Shown: positions 37,583-48,626, counted from the first letter of the stretch. The stretch: DNA of 64,000 bases from Bradyrhizobium ottawaense (GCF_900099825.1 NZ_LT629693.1:5715001-5779000); one strand, 5' to 3'. Numbers and translations: made by a program. The notes: generated by a model not told the origin, from the letters alone.

Positions 37583-38512
37583 ATGCCTACCGAACATGCC
37601 ACCGTGCGCGTCGTTCACAAACCCTGGGGGAGCCGCGATCTGCAACCCTGGAGCAGTGTCGACGGGTCCGGTGAGGCCGTCGGCGAGCTATGGTTCGAGC
37701 GCGCCGACGTGGATGCTCCGACGCCGGCGTTGCTGCTCAAGCTGCTGTTCACCAGCGAACCCTTGTCGATCCAGGTTCACCCCGATGACACGTTCGCGCG
37801 CGCGATGGGGATGCCGAACGGCAAGAGCGAGGCGTGGTATATCCTTTCAGCCACACCGGACGCGCAGATCGGCGTTGGATTGAAGCACCAGGTAACCCCC
37901 CAGCAATTGCGGGCATCGATCAAGGACGGCTCGATCACGGATCTCGTTCACTGGCGGCCTGTTGTTGGCGGTGACGTCATCTACATTCCGGCCGGCACCA
38001 TCCACGCCGTCGGCGCCGGCATCGTGTTGGCTGAAATACAACAGCGTAGCGACGCGACATTCCGCCTGTTCGACTACGGCCGGCAGCGCGAATTGCACGA
38101 AGACAACGGCGTCGCGGTAGCCCACCCATGGCCGCTTCGAACCCCCTGCCATCCGACCCAGCTCACGGCCGAGCGAACGGTTTTGGTCGCCAGCCGGCAT
38201 TTCGTGCTCGAGCGGGTTGAGTTGCCGGCAGGTTCAAGCTGGGCACTGCTCGCCGAACCGGAGACCTGGATGCTCGTTCTCGACGGACACGCCGCCATTG
38301 GATTGGCTGCGGCCTCGGTCGGGGAGGCCATCTTCGTTGCCGGCGGTCGCAGCAGCATCGAGGTAGGAAGCGGTGGGTTGAAGGCGCTGATCGCATATCC
38401 GGCAAGCCGCCCCGTCGCTTCGCTGTTGCAGAGGCTCGGTGAGGGCAACCACGCCAATCCGGTGGCTTCCGCGATGCCCGAATTTGCAGGACCCGCCGAG
38501 ATGCAAGCATGA
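37583..38512 (+). CDS. manA: Class I mannose-6-phosphate isomerase
   Basis: This 309-residue cupin-type isomerase interconverts mannose 6-phosphate and fructose 6-phosphate. Zinc ligands are in SIQVHPDD (His and Gln region), Glu in GKSEAWYIL and His in IPAGTIHAVGAG. AGGA precedes the ATG at 37583. It overlaps the glycosyltransferase start as ATGA, so it opens a mannose operon of three genes. Two adjacent copies of a GGTTGCTTTC motif lie at 37411-37431 in the upstream region. Confidence 0.9.
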   Translation: MPTEHATVRVVHKPWGSRDLQPWSSVDGSGEAVGELWFERADVDAPTPALLLKLLFTSEPLSIQVHPDDTFARAMGMPNGKSEAWYILSATPDAQIGVGLKHQVTPQQLRASIKDGSITDLVHWRPVVGGDVIYIPAGTIHAVGAGIVLAEIQQRSDATFRLFDYGRQRELHEDNGVAVAHPWPLRTPCHPTQLTAERTVLVASRHFVLERVELPAGSSWALLAEPETWMLVLDGHAAIGLAAASVGEAIFVAGGRSSIEVGSGGLKALIAYPASRPVASLLQRLGEGNHANPVASAMPEFAGPAEMQA

Positions 38513-40791
38513 CGCCGCTTCGCCGCATCGCCTTCATCGGCAATTCGTTGCCCCGTCGTTGCGGCATCGCCACCTTCACGACCGATCTGGAGCGAGCGGT
38601 TTCGAATTCACGGCCCAACGTCGAGACGTGCATCGTTGCCATGAACGACCACGGGCAAACCTATGACTACCCCAAGTCGGTCGTCTTTCAGATCAAGGAC
38701 GACACGATCGACGACTATGTGCGTGCCGCGGCCTTCCTCAATGCCGGCGAGTTTGACGTCGTCTGTCTACAGCACGAGTTTGGAATTTTTGGCGGCGAAG
38801 CCGGCGCCCACATTCTCGAACTGCTTTCGCGGCTCCACATGCCTGTTATCACAACGCTGCACACGGTGCTGGCCAAGCCGGGCGCTGCGCAGCGCGCCGT
38901 GATGGAGCGTCTCGTCGAGGCGTCCACCAAAATCGTGGTAATGGCCAACAAGGGACGCGAGATGTTGCGCAGCGTCTATGGCGTGCCGGACGACAAGATC
39001 GAGGTGATCCCCCATGGCATCCCCGACTTTCCGTTTGTGGAGCCCGACGCAGCCAAGGCCAAACTGGGCTTCAGCAACCGTGCGGTCATCCTGACATTCG
39101 GCCTGCTCTCTCCCAGCAAGGGCATCGAGGTCATGATCGACGCCATGCCCTCGATCCTGGAACGCAGGGCGGATGCGGTCTACGTCGTGCTCGGCGCAAC
39201 GCATCCCAATCTGGTTCGCGACCAGGGCGAGGCCTATCGCGAGAGCCTGATGAAGCGCGTGCGCGACCTTGGCGGCGAAGACCACGTCGTATTCCTCGAC
39301 CAGTTCGTCGACCAGGCGACGTTGCTGGAATTCATTTCGATGTGCGACGTCTATGTCACGCCCTATCTCAACGAGGCGCAGATGACGTCGGGCACGCTGG
39401 CCTACAGTTTCGGACTGGGCAAGCCGGTGGTGTCGACGCCCTACTGGCACGCGCTGGAGCTGCTGGATGACGGCTGTGGCGTCATCGTTCCGTTCGGCAA
39501 CGCGGCGGCGATCGGCAAGGAAATAGCACGCCTGCTCACCGATGCCCCCCGCCGGCAGGCGATGCGCGAGCGCGCCTACGCCATCAGCCGGTCGATGACA
39601 TGGGAGCGCACCGCCGAGCGTTACCTCGCCGCATTCGAGCATGCGCGCCAGGGTGACTGGCTTAAGGTGATCGCGCGTACGGGACCGGTCGCGATCGCGC
39701 ACAGCCCGGCGGCGTCGGACATGCAATTGGGCCACTTTCTTTCGATGTGCGACGATACCGGCTTGTTTCAGCATGCCGTGCATTCAGTACCCGATCGTAC
39801 GCACGGCTATTGTGTGGACGACAATGCCCGCGCGCTGCTGCTCGCCTGTGCCCTCAACAATCCCGGCGAGAAACGTCTGCCCGAGGTGTTGACGGCCCGG
39901 TTTGCCGCGTTCGTGCAGCATGCGTGGAACCCCGACACAAGGCGGTTCCGCAACTTCATGGGTTTCAATCGAAGCTGGCTTGAAGACCGCGGCTCCGAGG
40001 ACAGCCATGGGCGGACGTTATGGGCGCTCGGTGAGTGTGCACGCAGGGATGCGAGCCCGTCGCGGCGGCGATGGGCCGCCGCGTTGTTTGCCGAAGCACT
40101 GCCGACCGTAAAGGCCTTTCATTCGCCGCGCGCATTTGCCTTCACGCTGCTGGGTCTGGACGGTTATTGCGCCGCTGTGCCCGATGATCGCAGCGCCCGG
40201 GAAATCCGGCATTTTCTTGCCGACCGGTTGATGTCCGCGCTTGCGTCGGTCGAGACGCCGGACTGGACGTGGTTCGAGGAAGGGCTCGCCTATGACAATG
40301 CGCGCCTGCCGCAGGCCTTGATGCTGACAGGCATAACCACGCAAACGCCTGACTACGTTGATGCCGGGCTGAGGTCGCTGCGCTGGCTGATGACACGACA
40401 AACAACGCTGACAGGTCAGTTTCGCCCCGTCGGCACCGCAGGCTTCGGTGAATTGCGCCTGCCACCGCGCGCGTTCGACCAGCAGCCGGTGGAAGCCACC
40501 GCGACGATCGCCGCCTGCCTCGCAGCGTGGCGGGCGGACGGAGACGCCGAATGGAAGGCGACCGCAACCAACGTTTTCGCCTGGTTTCTCGGCCGCAACG
40601 ATTTATCGATCGCCCTCGTCGATCCCGAAACCGGCAGTTGCCGCGACGGGCTGCATCCCGACCGCGCCAATGAAAATCGCGGCGGTGAATCGGTCGTTTC
40701 CTATCTGCTTGGCCTTGCCGATATTCGTCAGTTGGCGCGCGTCAATGCTAGCGTGACACCGCCCGCGGCGCTTCGCGCCATCGGCGCCTGA
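38509..40791 (+). CDS. GT4 glycosyltransferase fused to a C-terminal six-hairpin domain
   Basis: This 760-residue protein has an N-terminal GT-B glycosyltransferase of family 4 (residues 1-380), with KIEVIPHGIPDF, FGLLSPSKGIEVMIDAMPSI and the donor loop EAQMTSGTLAYSFGLGKPVV. A C-terminal half (about 400-750) is alpha/alpha toroid-like, with repeated WALGECA and FAFTLLGLDGY motifs, consistent with a mannanase-like barrel. Catalytic residues of that half are not certain. It lies between a mannose-6-phosphate isomerase and a GH130 gene and probably makes or handles a mannose-containing glycan. Confidence 0.85.
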   Translation: MTPLRRIAFIGNSLPRRCGIATFTTDLERAVSNSRPNVETCIVAMNDHGQTYDYPKSVVFQIKDDTIDDYVRAAAFLNAGEFDVVCLQHEFGIFGGEAGAHILELLSRLHMPVITTLHTVLAKPGAAQRAVMERLVEASTKIVVMANKGREMLRSVYGVPDDKIEVIPHGIPDFPFVEPDAAKAKLGFSNRAVILTFGLLSPSKGIEVMIDAMPSILERRADAVYVVLGATHPNLVRDQGEAYRESLMKRVRDLGGEDHVVFLDQFVDQATLLEFISMCDVYVTPYLNEAQMTSGTLAYSFGLGKPVVSTPYWHALELLDDGCGVIVPFGNAAAIGKEIARLLTDAPRRQAMRERAYAISRSMTWERTAERYLAAFEHARQGDWLKVIARTGPVAIAHSPAASDMQLGHFLSMCDDTGLFQHAVHSVPDRTHGYCVDDNARALLLACALNNPGEKRLPEVLTARFAAFVQHAWNPDTRRFRNFMGFNRSWLEDRGSEDSHGRTLWALGECARRDASPSRRRWAAALFAEALPTVKAFHSPRAFAFTLLGLDGYCAAVPDDRSAREIRHFLADRLMSALASVETPDWTWFEEGLAYDNARLPQALMLTGITTQTPDYVDAGLRSLRWLMTRQTTLTGQFRPVGTAGFGELRLPPRAFDQQPVEATATIAACLAAWRADGDAEWKATATNVFAWFLGRNDLSIALVDPETGSCRDGLHPDRANENRGGESVVSYLLGLADIRQLARVNASVTPPAALRAIGA

Positions 40792-40822
40792 TTTCACCCC
40801 ACTCCAGCGAACCGAGGGCACC

Positions 40823-42118
40823 GTGTTGCAAGCTACTTTTCTGCATCGGGAGGCGCTCTATTTGCGCCCCGACCCCGCGCGCGTGATCGTGCGGCCCTTC
40901 AAGCCGACGACCGAACCGCGCGATCTCAACCCGACCGACAAGACCCGCGCCAACCATATCGTCGAACGCGTTCTCGCGCTCGATCCGCAGGTCACAGCCG
41001 ACCTGCTGGCAGACGTGCTGGAGAACTTTGAAGGCCGCCATCGCAACCTGCTGCAGGAATTCGAGTTCCGCGCCGACGAGATGGAACAGGCACTGGCGGC
41101 TCACGGCGTCTTTTCCAGCGTTCAGCGCCAGTTGATCGGAGCCTACTTCCTGAACGAATATTCGTTCGAGGCGTCGGCGCTGTTCAATCCCAGCATCGTT
41201 CCGCATCCTGATCAATCTGGGGCGCCGAAGGGCGGTCTGCGCTTCATTCTCAGTCTTCGGGCGGTTGGCGAAGGGCACGTGTCGTCGCTGACGTTTCGCA
41301 CCGGCACCATCGCGGCCGACGGCAGCCTTGCCGTCGATCCGACGGCCCGGCTCGCCTCAAGCCCCCGGATTGTACGTCAGATATCCGGCCCCGCTGGCGA
41401 AGAGGTGGAGGTCACCTTCAAAGAGGAACAGGACATCAGCGAACGCGTGATATTTCCGGTTACGGAATCGCAATCTCAGGGCATTGAAGACGCCCGCTTC
41501 GTCGAATTCAGCGACGGCGGCCGGAAGACCTATTACGCGACCTTTACCGCCTATACCGGCAGGGCGATCCGATCGGAACTGATCGAGACCAGCGACTTCC
41601 TGTCATTTCGAATGTCGCCGCTGCGGGGCACAGCCGCGCACAACAAGGGTATGGCGCTGTTCCCGCGCAAGATCGACGGCAAGTACGCCATGATCGCACG
41701 CCAGGACAACGAGAACCTCTATCTGATCTATTCTGACGACCTGTATCAGTGGGATGGCGGTAAGGCGATCCTGCAGCCGCAATTCCCCTGGGAGTTCGTG
41801 CAGATCGGAAATTGCGGCTCACCGATCGAACTCGACGAAGGCTGGTTGCTGCTTACGCATGGCGTTGGTCCGGTCCGGAAATATTCGATCGGTGCAGCCC
41901 TGCTCGACAAGAACGACCCCTCCAAGGTGCTGGCGCGTTCGGTCGAACCGCTGCTGCATCCCGAGCCGTCCGAGCGCGAAGGCTACGTTCCCAACGTGGT
42001 CTATACCTGCGGGGCGATGCGGCATAACGATCAGATTATCTTGCCCTACGCCATCTCTGACAGCTATTCCAACTTTGCGACCATCAAGATTGCAGCTCTG
42101 ATGCGGGCAATGTCGTGA
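40823..42118 (+). CDS. GH130 family glycosidase/phosphorylase
   Basis: This 431-residue protein starts at GTG with CGAGGG just upstream, 31 bp after the GT4 gene. Its five-bladed propeller segments include SQGIEDARFVEFSDGGRKTY, LYLIYSDDLYQWDGGKAILQ and GVGPVRKYSIGAALLDKNDP. The family cleaves beta-mannosides by phosphorolysis or hydrolysis. With the isomerase and GT4 genes it suggests metabolism of a mannan or a mannosyl glycan. Confidence 0.88.
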   Translation: MLQATFLHREALYLRPDPARVIVRPFKPTTEPRDLNPTDKTRANHIVERVLALDPQVTADLLADVLENFEGRHRNLLQEFEFRADEMEQALAAHGVFSSVQRQLIGAYFLNEYSFEASALFNPSIVPHPDQSGAPKGGLRFILSLRAVGEGHVSSLTFRTGTIAADGSLAVDPTARLASSPRIVRQISGPAGEEVEVTFKEEQDISERVIFPVTESQSQGIEDARFVEFSDGGRKTYYATFTAYTGRAIRSELIETSDFLSFRMSPLRGTAAHNKGMALFPRKIDGKYAMIARQDNENLYLIYSDDLYQWDGGKAILQPQFPWEFVQIGNCGSPIELDEGWLLLTHGVGPVRKYSIGAALLDKNDPSKVLARSVEPLLHPEPSEREGYVPNVVYTCGAMRHNDQIILPYAISDSYSNFATIKIAALMRAMS

Positions 42119-42528
42119 TGCAGCGCGAGACAAGTTTGCAGGTTTCGATGCGGAGAAGGACCAGCGTGTTCTGAGGGGGGCGTACAGCAGACAAAATCCA
42201 ACAGTGAATATGTTCTTGAAAATATCAGCATAGGTCACGTACCCAATAAAATACAAAAACCGTTGCTCTGTTTGGTGCGGCCCAGCAATTGGCCCGCGCA
42301 ATTGTCGTCTGAGAATAGGCGCTCCGAATTCCTCAGATTGTCCGTTTGGTGGGGAGATAACGCCGTAGGGCATCCCGCGGCCTCTTTTTATCCGAGGGTC
42401 TGGTGGGTTGGGCAAGTCGCCGGGGGCAACAGCAACCAAGTCGTCACCAAATTCAAGAATATAGGCGGGGGTACGCCCATGATTTGCGAACGAAAATGCG
42501 AACCTGCCTTCGGGATCGGTGAGATTAT
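42119..42528. other. Gap of about 410 bp without recognisable genes
   Basis: This stretch after the GH130 gene is less GC-rich than its neighbours (for example 42185-42265) and has no ORF with a ribosome site or family-like sequence. It marks the edge between metabolic chromosome and the accessory region. Confidence 0.5.
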
Positions 42529-42716
42529 TCAGCCCCGCATCCTGCCTCGCTCAACGAAATGATAGGGGGCCATTGATGACCGCTGGGTCCCAATCCGGTT
42601 TTTCCGCGTTCAATTGCATCAAGAATAGCCAGCGTCAAGGCCGGAGGTTGTCCGGGTTTGGTCATCGCACGATTGATAGCGCCGACGACATCCGCGTCGC
42701 GGAGTGCCTTGTCTAG
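42529..42716 (-). pseudogene. Coding-like fragment of unknown family beside the IS30 remnant
   Basis: The minus strand keeps an open frame of about 60 codons with protein-like content (ALRDADVVGAINRAMTKPGQ, then ALTLAILDAIERGKTGLG) and ends at TGA 42529-42531. There is no start codon: the frame runs into the IS30 fragment at about 42717. It is probably the 3' end of a gene cut by the insertion. I do not recognise the family. Confidence 0.4.
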
Positions 42717-43437
42717 GTCGCCCGAGCAGATAGCCGGTTGGCTGAAGAGAACCCATCCTGAAGACGAGTGTAATCAGGTGTCACACGAGACGATCTACCG
42801 CAGCTTATTTGTACAAACACGTGGCGTGCTCAAGAAAGAGCTGCTTAGTCATCTTCGATCGAGGCGTTCGATGCGCCGCTCCAGGCCGGTTGATCCGAAT
42901 GGCGATAGACGTGGGCATATGAAGGATATCGTCTCAATTCGTCAGCGACCGGCGGCGGTTGAAGATCGGGCGGTGCCTGGCCATTGGGAGGGCGATCTGC
43001 TGTCCGGGCCGAACAACAGCTACATCGCGACCTTGGTCGAGCGTCATACGCGTTACGTGATGTTGGCCAAGGTGGCAGGCAAGGACACCCAGACGGTAGT
43101 TTCCGCGCTCATCAAGCAGGCGAAGAAGCTTCCAAAGGAACTGTATAAATCCCTGACCTGGGACCGGGGAAAAGAGCTTACGGATCATCGGCGCTTTACA
43201 TTGGCGACCAAAATCGACGTCTATTTTTGCGACCCGCAAAGCCCGTGGCAGCGCGGGTCGAACGAGAACACCAATGGCCTGTTGAGACAGTATTTTCCGA
43301 AGGGCACCGACTTGTCGGTACATTCGCAAGCCCATCTGAACAAAGTGGCTCGTCAGCTCAACGAACGACCACGTGAGACCTTGCAATTTGAAACCCCAGC
43401 AGAGAGATTTAACGCCTGTGTTGCGTCGACCGGTTGA
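42715..43437 (+). pseudogene. IS30 family transposase, 5' truncated
   Basis: From SPEQIAGWLKRTHPEDE onward the sequence is a standard IS30 transposase: HWEGDLLSGPNNSYIATLVE, then TWDRGKEL and NENTNGLLRQYFPKGTDL, giving the DDE residues. The N-terminal helix-turn-helix part (roughly 80-100 residues) is absent, and the upstream codons belong to unrelated DNA. No intact inverted repeats were found, so it is a remnant and probably immobile. Confidence 0.85.
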
Positions 43438-43674
43438 GCCGGCAACGGTAAAGTGGACTTACCTCGGACATCAGCCAATGCCCGCGTTTTAACCCCAAGT
43501 GGACATCGTGCGGTCGCCGTCAGCGCAGGTAGTCCGGCATTGGCGGTGGACCCAAGAGATTTGGACGAAGTCTTGCGGTCCCCGGTCTTTGGTCGCTGCG
43601 GCGTGTCGTGATCCCTTGAGAGCGGGTACCTCCAAGCAGCTATCGCCGTCGAGATGGACGTGTAGCTAATGCGG

Positions 43675-43702
43675 AAAGGCCCGGCATCGCTGCCGGGCCT
43701 TT
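43675..43702. terminator. Intrinsic terminator of groEL
   Basis: AAAGGCCCGGCA-TCGC-TGCCGGGCCTTT is a perfect hairpin, 31 bp from the groEL stop. On the groEL strand it is followed by CCGC, on the plus strand by a T-rich run, so it may work both ways. A degraded copy of this hairpin occurs at about 53268 next to the groEL pseudogene. Confidence 0.8.
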
Positions 43703-43732
43703 CTTTTTCTTTTGAGCGCTGAACGGTTGGAC

Positions 43733-45391
<1,659 letters not shown>

Positions 45392-45517
45392 TTAGCCTCA
45401 TCACCATCGGCGCGTGATCGAGCGGGCGCCTTGAAGGATGAGATTTGAGCTTGCTGCCTCATCCCTAGAGACGCCGGCTGCGCCGGCTCCTCGGGATAAG
45501 GAAAACCTGGCTAGCGC

Positions 45518-45835
45518 TTACGCGGCCTTCTTCTTGGCGGCAGGCAGGTCGGTGAGGACACCCATAATGTCGCTTTCCTTCATGATCAGCAGTTCCTGAC
45601 CATCCAGTTTGACCTCGGTGCCCGACCATTTGCCGAACAGCACGCGGTCGCCAACTTTGAGATCAATCGGAATCAGCTTGCCGGCTTCGTCACGGCCGCC
45701 TGGGCCGACCGCCGTGATTTCGCCCTGCGAGGGCTTTTCCTTGGCACTGTCTGGAATGATGATGCCGCCTGCGGTTTTGTCTTCGGCATCGATGCGTTTG
45801 ACCACGACGCGGTCGTGGAGCGGACGGAACTTCAT
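45518..45835 (-). CDS. groES: Co-chaperonin GroES
   Basis: This 105-residue protein begins [20 protein letters not shown] and has the mobile loop with [20 protein letters not shown] and YGTE-like [19 protein letters not shown] lies 6 bp before the ATG. A CIRCE element lies upstream at 45870-45896, so the operon is probably repressed by HrcA. Confidence 0.98.
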   Translation of the reverse strand: MKFRPLHDRVVVKRIDAEDKTAGGIIIPDSAKEKPSQGEITAVGPGGRDEAGKLIPIDLKVGDRVLFGKWSGTEVKLDGQELLIMKESDIMGVLTDLPAAKKKAA

Positions 45836-45869
45836 GCGATCCTCCCTGGCTTTTCTGATTATTTCTGGA

Positions 45870-45896
45870 TTGGCAGTCGCAATGAGCGAGTGCTAG
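45870..45896 (-). promoter_or_regulatory. CIRCE element upstream of groESL
   Basis: Read on the groES strand, CTAGCACTC is followed by a 9-bp spacer and GACTGCCAA. The consensus is TTAGCACTC-N9-GAGTGCTAA; the first half matches at 8 of 9 and the second at 7 of 9. It lies 35-61 bp before the groES start, a usual HrcA operator position. Confidence 0.75.
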
Positions 45897-46110
45897 CCGC
45901 TCTTCACATAAGCCTGTGGCACTGGGGCGCAAGGGCTTCGGTCCACCATGTTTGACTGCAACTTGAGTTTCTCGAGAAGGAACACTTGCAGTGATTGCTA
46001 GCAGGCGAAGTGACATGCTGCTAGCACGTTGATTACTTTGACCTATTGAACGTTTTCATTTTTGGCGCGAGAACCATCCATTGCTTTTTCAGGTTGGGCT
46101 GGAGGTTGGC

Positions 46111-46395
46111 ATGGTCGAGAAAGATGAGGTTTCCAAGGATTTCAGGAAGCAGGTCTCAGGCTACGGTCTGACAACAGCGGAAATCGTGTATCGCCGTCCG
46201 GATCGTCACTGGCTGCTGCAAACTTACGTCTGGCAAGACTACGATCTGTTTCCGAATTTTCCGGCGCTAAAGGATTTTCTCGCGTTTTGGGAAACAAAGC
46301 TCGAAAGCCCGCTGTTTGCGGTCACCGTCGCGCACTCGAAACTCATTAAGCCAGCTGAACTGCACGCCATCGACGGCGTGTTCCGGTTGCACTGA
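46111..46395 (+). CDS. Usg family protein
   Basis: This 94-residue protein contains the conserved core SGYGLTTAEIVYRRPDRHW, then LLQTYVWQDYDLFPNFPALK and FLAFWETKLESPL, typical of the Usg family in alphaproteobacteria (named from a gene upstream of trp genes in Caulobacter). The start at 46111 has GGAGG upstream; a longer frame from 46081 is less likely. The function is unknown. Confidence 0.85.
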   Translation: MVEKDEVSKDFRKQVSGYGLTTAEIVYRRPDRHWLLQTYVWQDYDLFPNFPALKDFLAFWETKLESPLFAVTVAHSKLIKPAELHAIDGVFRLH

Positions 46396-47028
46396 TTCAA
46401 TTGGAGCAATTGCGGCGAGAGCGCACCTGAGTACATTCTGAGGCTCGGCGACTTGACTGCGCGGCCCGCGCGGCGCGTAAGACGAGTCCAAGTTCGGGCC
46501 ATCGCCCAAAACCTGCGCTCCATCGCTCGATGAATCGGCAAGCGTTCGTGTCGCGCGCAGTTGGTGGCGGCGTTGCGACCAATTTGGACAGCGTTTCTAA
46601 CACGCTTACTGCGTCAGATAGTTGCCCAAGAGCGGTTTCAGCCTTAATCCGGATGAGGGCGGGACGATCCCACAAAAGACCCGGCTAGGCGCGAGAGGTG
46701 AACGCGGCGATGCTGGGTTGGCTGAGAAAAAACGAAGTTCCCGCCTTTGACCGCAACGGATATCGGTCAACTAAAGTCTCTAGCAAAGCAAAGAGCCGGC
46801 GCTAGGAAAATGGCAAAGGCATTGAAACGCACTCCGGGTGCACAACGGTAAAAGCGCATATGCATATGTTGGATGTGTCGCTCAGCACGAGGGGGTAACT
46901 GAAGGCAAAGGTCGCGATAATTAGCAAGTAGTCTGCGGCATTTGAATTGAACGGCTTTCTTTTTGATTTGCCGGAATGAACCACCGTATGCTCGGTTGTC
47001 ATATGTTTCCCACCAATAAGGAGACGGG
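46396..47028. other. Gap of about 630 bp without supported genes
   Basis: Only short frames without ribosome sites or family-like sequence are open here, on both strands. No hairpin terminator or operator stands out. Confidence 0.4.
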
Positions 47029-47192
47029 ATGACAAACAGAATGATCCGAACAAGTATGGTCAGCATAATCGACAGGGCGATTAGTCCGCTAAGTCCGGCC
47101 AGAGCCCGGGTCAGACGCCTGGCCAACAGACGCAAAATCCAAACCAGAGCGGCCAGCAGAGCGGCGGCCAACAAAGAGATCCGCAGCGCTAA
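47029..47192 (+). pseudogene. Decayed Gln/Gly-rich small gene
   Basis: After a good ribosome site (AAGGAG) and an ATG at 47029, a one-base loss puts the frame out. In the corrected frame the sequence reads KQNDPNKYGQHNRQGD, a TAG stop, then SAKSGQSPGQTPGQQTQ and a Gln-rich end to TAA at 47190-47192. The biased composition and ribosome site suggest a former gene for a low-complexity hydrophilic peptide of about 54 residues. A terminator follows at 47202. Confidence 0.45.
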
Positions 47193-47201
47193 TGGAAACG
47201 A

Positions 47202-47230
47202 ACTGCTCGCTTCGACGAGCAGTTTTGTTT
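47202..47230 (+). terminator. Intrinsic terminator
   Basis: The stem ACTGCTCG/CGAGCAGT with loop CTTCGA is followed by TTTGTTT, just after the Gln-rich pseudogene. Confidence 0.75.
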
Positions 47231-47325
47231 AGCAGAGTTCTTCCGGCTCCCAATTCGCCGTCTTCGACACTTCCCATTCTCAGGCGCGCGATGCTCTTCG
47301 GTCCATGCCCTCAGAGGAGGTAGCT

Positions 47326-47487
47326 ATGGAACATCAATTTTTCATTCGTCAGCAAAACCTTAAGCTCTATCGCAGTCTCGTGGCTGCATCGGAAGCGGCG
47401 GCAGCGAAAGCCGATGCGCGGCAGGAGAAGCTTTTCAAGTTACTGGCAGAGGAAGTAGCGAACGAACCGCCGCTCAGAAAGAACTAA
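47326..47487 (+). CDS. Small hypothetical protein, 53 residues
   Basis: It starts MEHQFFIRQQNLKLYRSLVA with GAGGAGG 8 bp before the ATG. The sequence is charged and helical (AAAAKADARQEKLFKLLAEE) and has no membrane segment. Such short alanine-rich helical proteins are common in rhizobia. The function is unknown. Confidence 0.6.
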   Translation: MEHQFFIRQQNLKLYRSLVAASEAAAAKADARQEKLFKLLAEEVANEPPLRKN

Positions 47488-47845
47488 GGCGTTTAATGTC
47501 GGCGTGAGGGCTTAACCTGTCAACAGATTGTATTCGCGACGAAGCTTGTGTTTGGCGTAAGTCGCAGCGGGGCCTGTGGCTTGGGGATCAACGCCTTCGC
47601 TGCTTACGACTTGGACAGACCAATTGTCTTTCGGCCACCTCATCTGTGACGGGATAAATACCGACGGTGGATATGTCCTCGCATCCCGGGTAAGTGTGGA
47701 TTTCTGAGAGGCGGTTTACTTAAGTTCTTCTGTCGATATCAGCGTCTTGTTCATAGGGGTTCGCCGTTTTCACGTTATCGCCGCTCAACAGCTAGTAGCC
47801 ACGTCGTCGCTTGCGCAAGCGAGGACGTCGAGCAGCCAGCCTGCA
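47488..47845. other. Gap of about 360 bp without supported genes
   Basis: No frame here has a ribosome site or recognisable content. A plus-strand frame at 47747-48172 overlaps the better DUF1488-like gene on the other strand and is rejected. Confidence 0.4.
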
Positions 47846-48097
47846 TCAAGGGTTCAGATCCTCAGTGGTCACTACAACACCGCGGTCAGAGTGCCCCTCC
47901 AGCTGCAACTTCGCGAGAGCGAGATGTTCGATCTCGGCTCGGTGCCTTACAAAGATAGCGACGAGCTGTGCATATCCTGCGTCCTTTCTGCTCATACGCT
48001 CTCGGTTCAGAAGGGCAGTCTCCGTTACCCGGCACTTTTCGATTTTGCCGCCGTACTCCACAACGAAATGAACGTAATCGCCGCCAGCAACGACCAT
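47846..48097 (-). CDS. DUF1488-like small protein
   Basis: This 83-residue protein reads FVVEYGGKIEKCRVTETALL, then FVRHRAEIEHLALAKLQLEG and a closing VVVTTEDLN. The pattern (a beta strand with a cysteine, a helix with R-A-E-I-E, a final T-(S/E)-D-L) fits the DUF1488 family of short rhizobial proteins. GAGGA lies upstream. It is the last of four minus-strand genes following rpoH. Its function is unknown. Confidence 0.55.
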   Translation of the reverse strand: MVVAGGDYVHFVVEYGGKIEKCRVTETALLNRERMSRKDAGYAQLVAIFVRHRAEIEHLALAKLQLEGHSDRGVVVTTEDLNP

Positions 48098-48177
48098 GAG
48101 AATGGTCCTCAGACGGGGGTTAGCCTAACATATGGTGGTTTATCCGGCCCCCTACAAGCGAGGGCTGCGTGAGCGCA

Positions 48178-48414
48178 TCAATCTGCCAGCGCCCATCTTC
48201 CATAGACCGACGCGATGAGCGTTTGGGCAATGGCCAAGCCCGCTCGCGTCGGCATCGGATCAAGCGCGCCGTAGGTCCAATTCGGCCCCGTTCCTTTAGG
48301 GTACAAGCGAATTATCTCGACGCGCTTAATGCCTCGCGTGTGCGGATCCATCGCCAGAAGCCGAAGGCACTCGGCCTCAAGTTCGGCTGCGGATTTACGC
48401 GGCATCTCTTCCAT
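48178..48414 (-). CDS. Hypothetical protein, 78 residues
   Basis: The frame is open from 48543, but the coherent protein begins at MEEMPRKSAAELEAECLRLL (48414). It continues PHTRGIKRVEIIRLYPKGTG and GLAIAQTLIASVYGRWALAD. I do not recognise the family, but the sequence has normal codon use and good helices. It lies between two other small stress-region genes on the same strand. Confidence 0.55.
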   Translation of the reverse strand: MEEMPRKSAAELEAECLRLLAMDPHTRGIKRVEIIRLYPKGTGPNWTYGALDPMPTRAGLAIAQTLIASVYGRWALAD

Positions 48415-48626
48415 CAAGGTTCTCTGGCTTCGGGATATTGACCTCTTGGAGGCGGCGCTGTTACCGCGCAAGTCAAGCCGGGACCCGCTCATTCGATCCA
48501 CCACGTTAGCGCGGGCGGATCGTTCGTGGCCATCGTGAATCACCCCCGGGACGGCGGGACGATAGCGCCTGGCGCTGGTTGCCTGCGGCCGGCACGACGA
48601 AGGAAGCAGCGTTGCTGCTTTTCAAC

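Noticed and set aside
46397..46675. 92-codon minus frame
   Set aside because: Protein-like for a short part only, no ribosome site, no family recognised.
46767..47174. Minus frame with a hydrophobic N-terminus
   Set aside because: It begins with TTG without a ribosome site and is antisense to the Gln-rich pseudogene, whose codons create the hydrophobic shadow.
47747..48172. 141-codon plus frame
   Set aside because: It overlaps the DUF1488-like gene on the other strand, which has a better ribosome site and family-like pattern.
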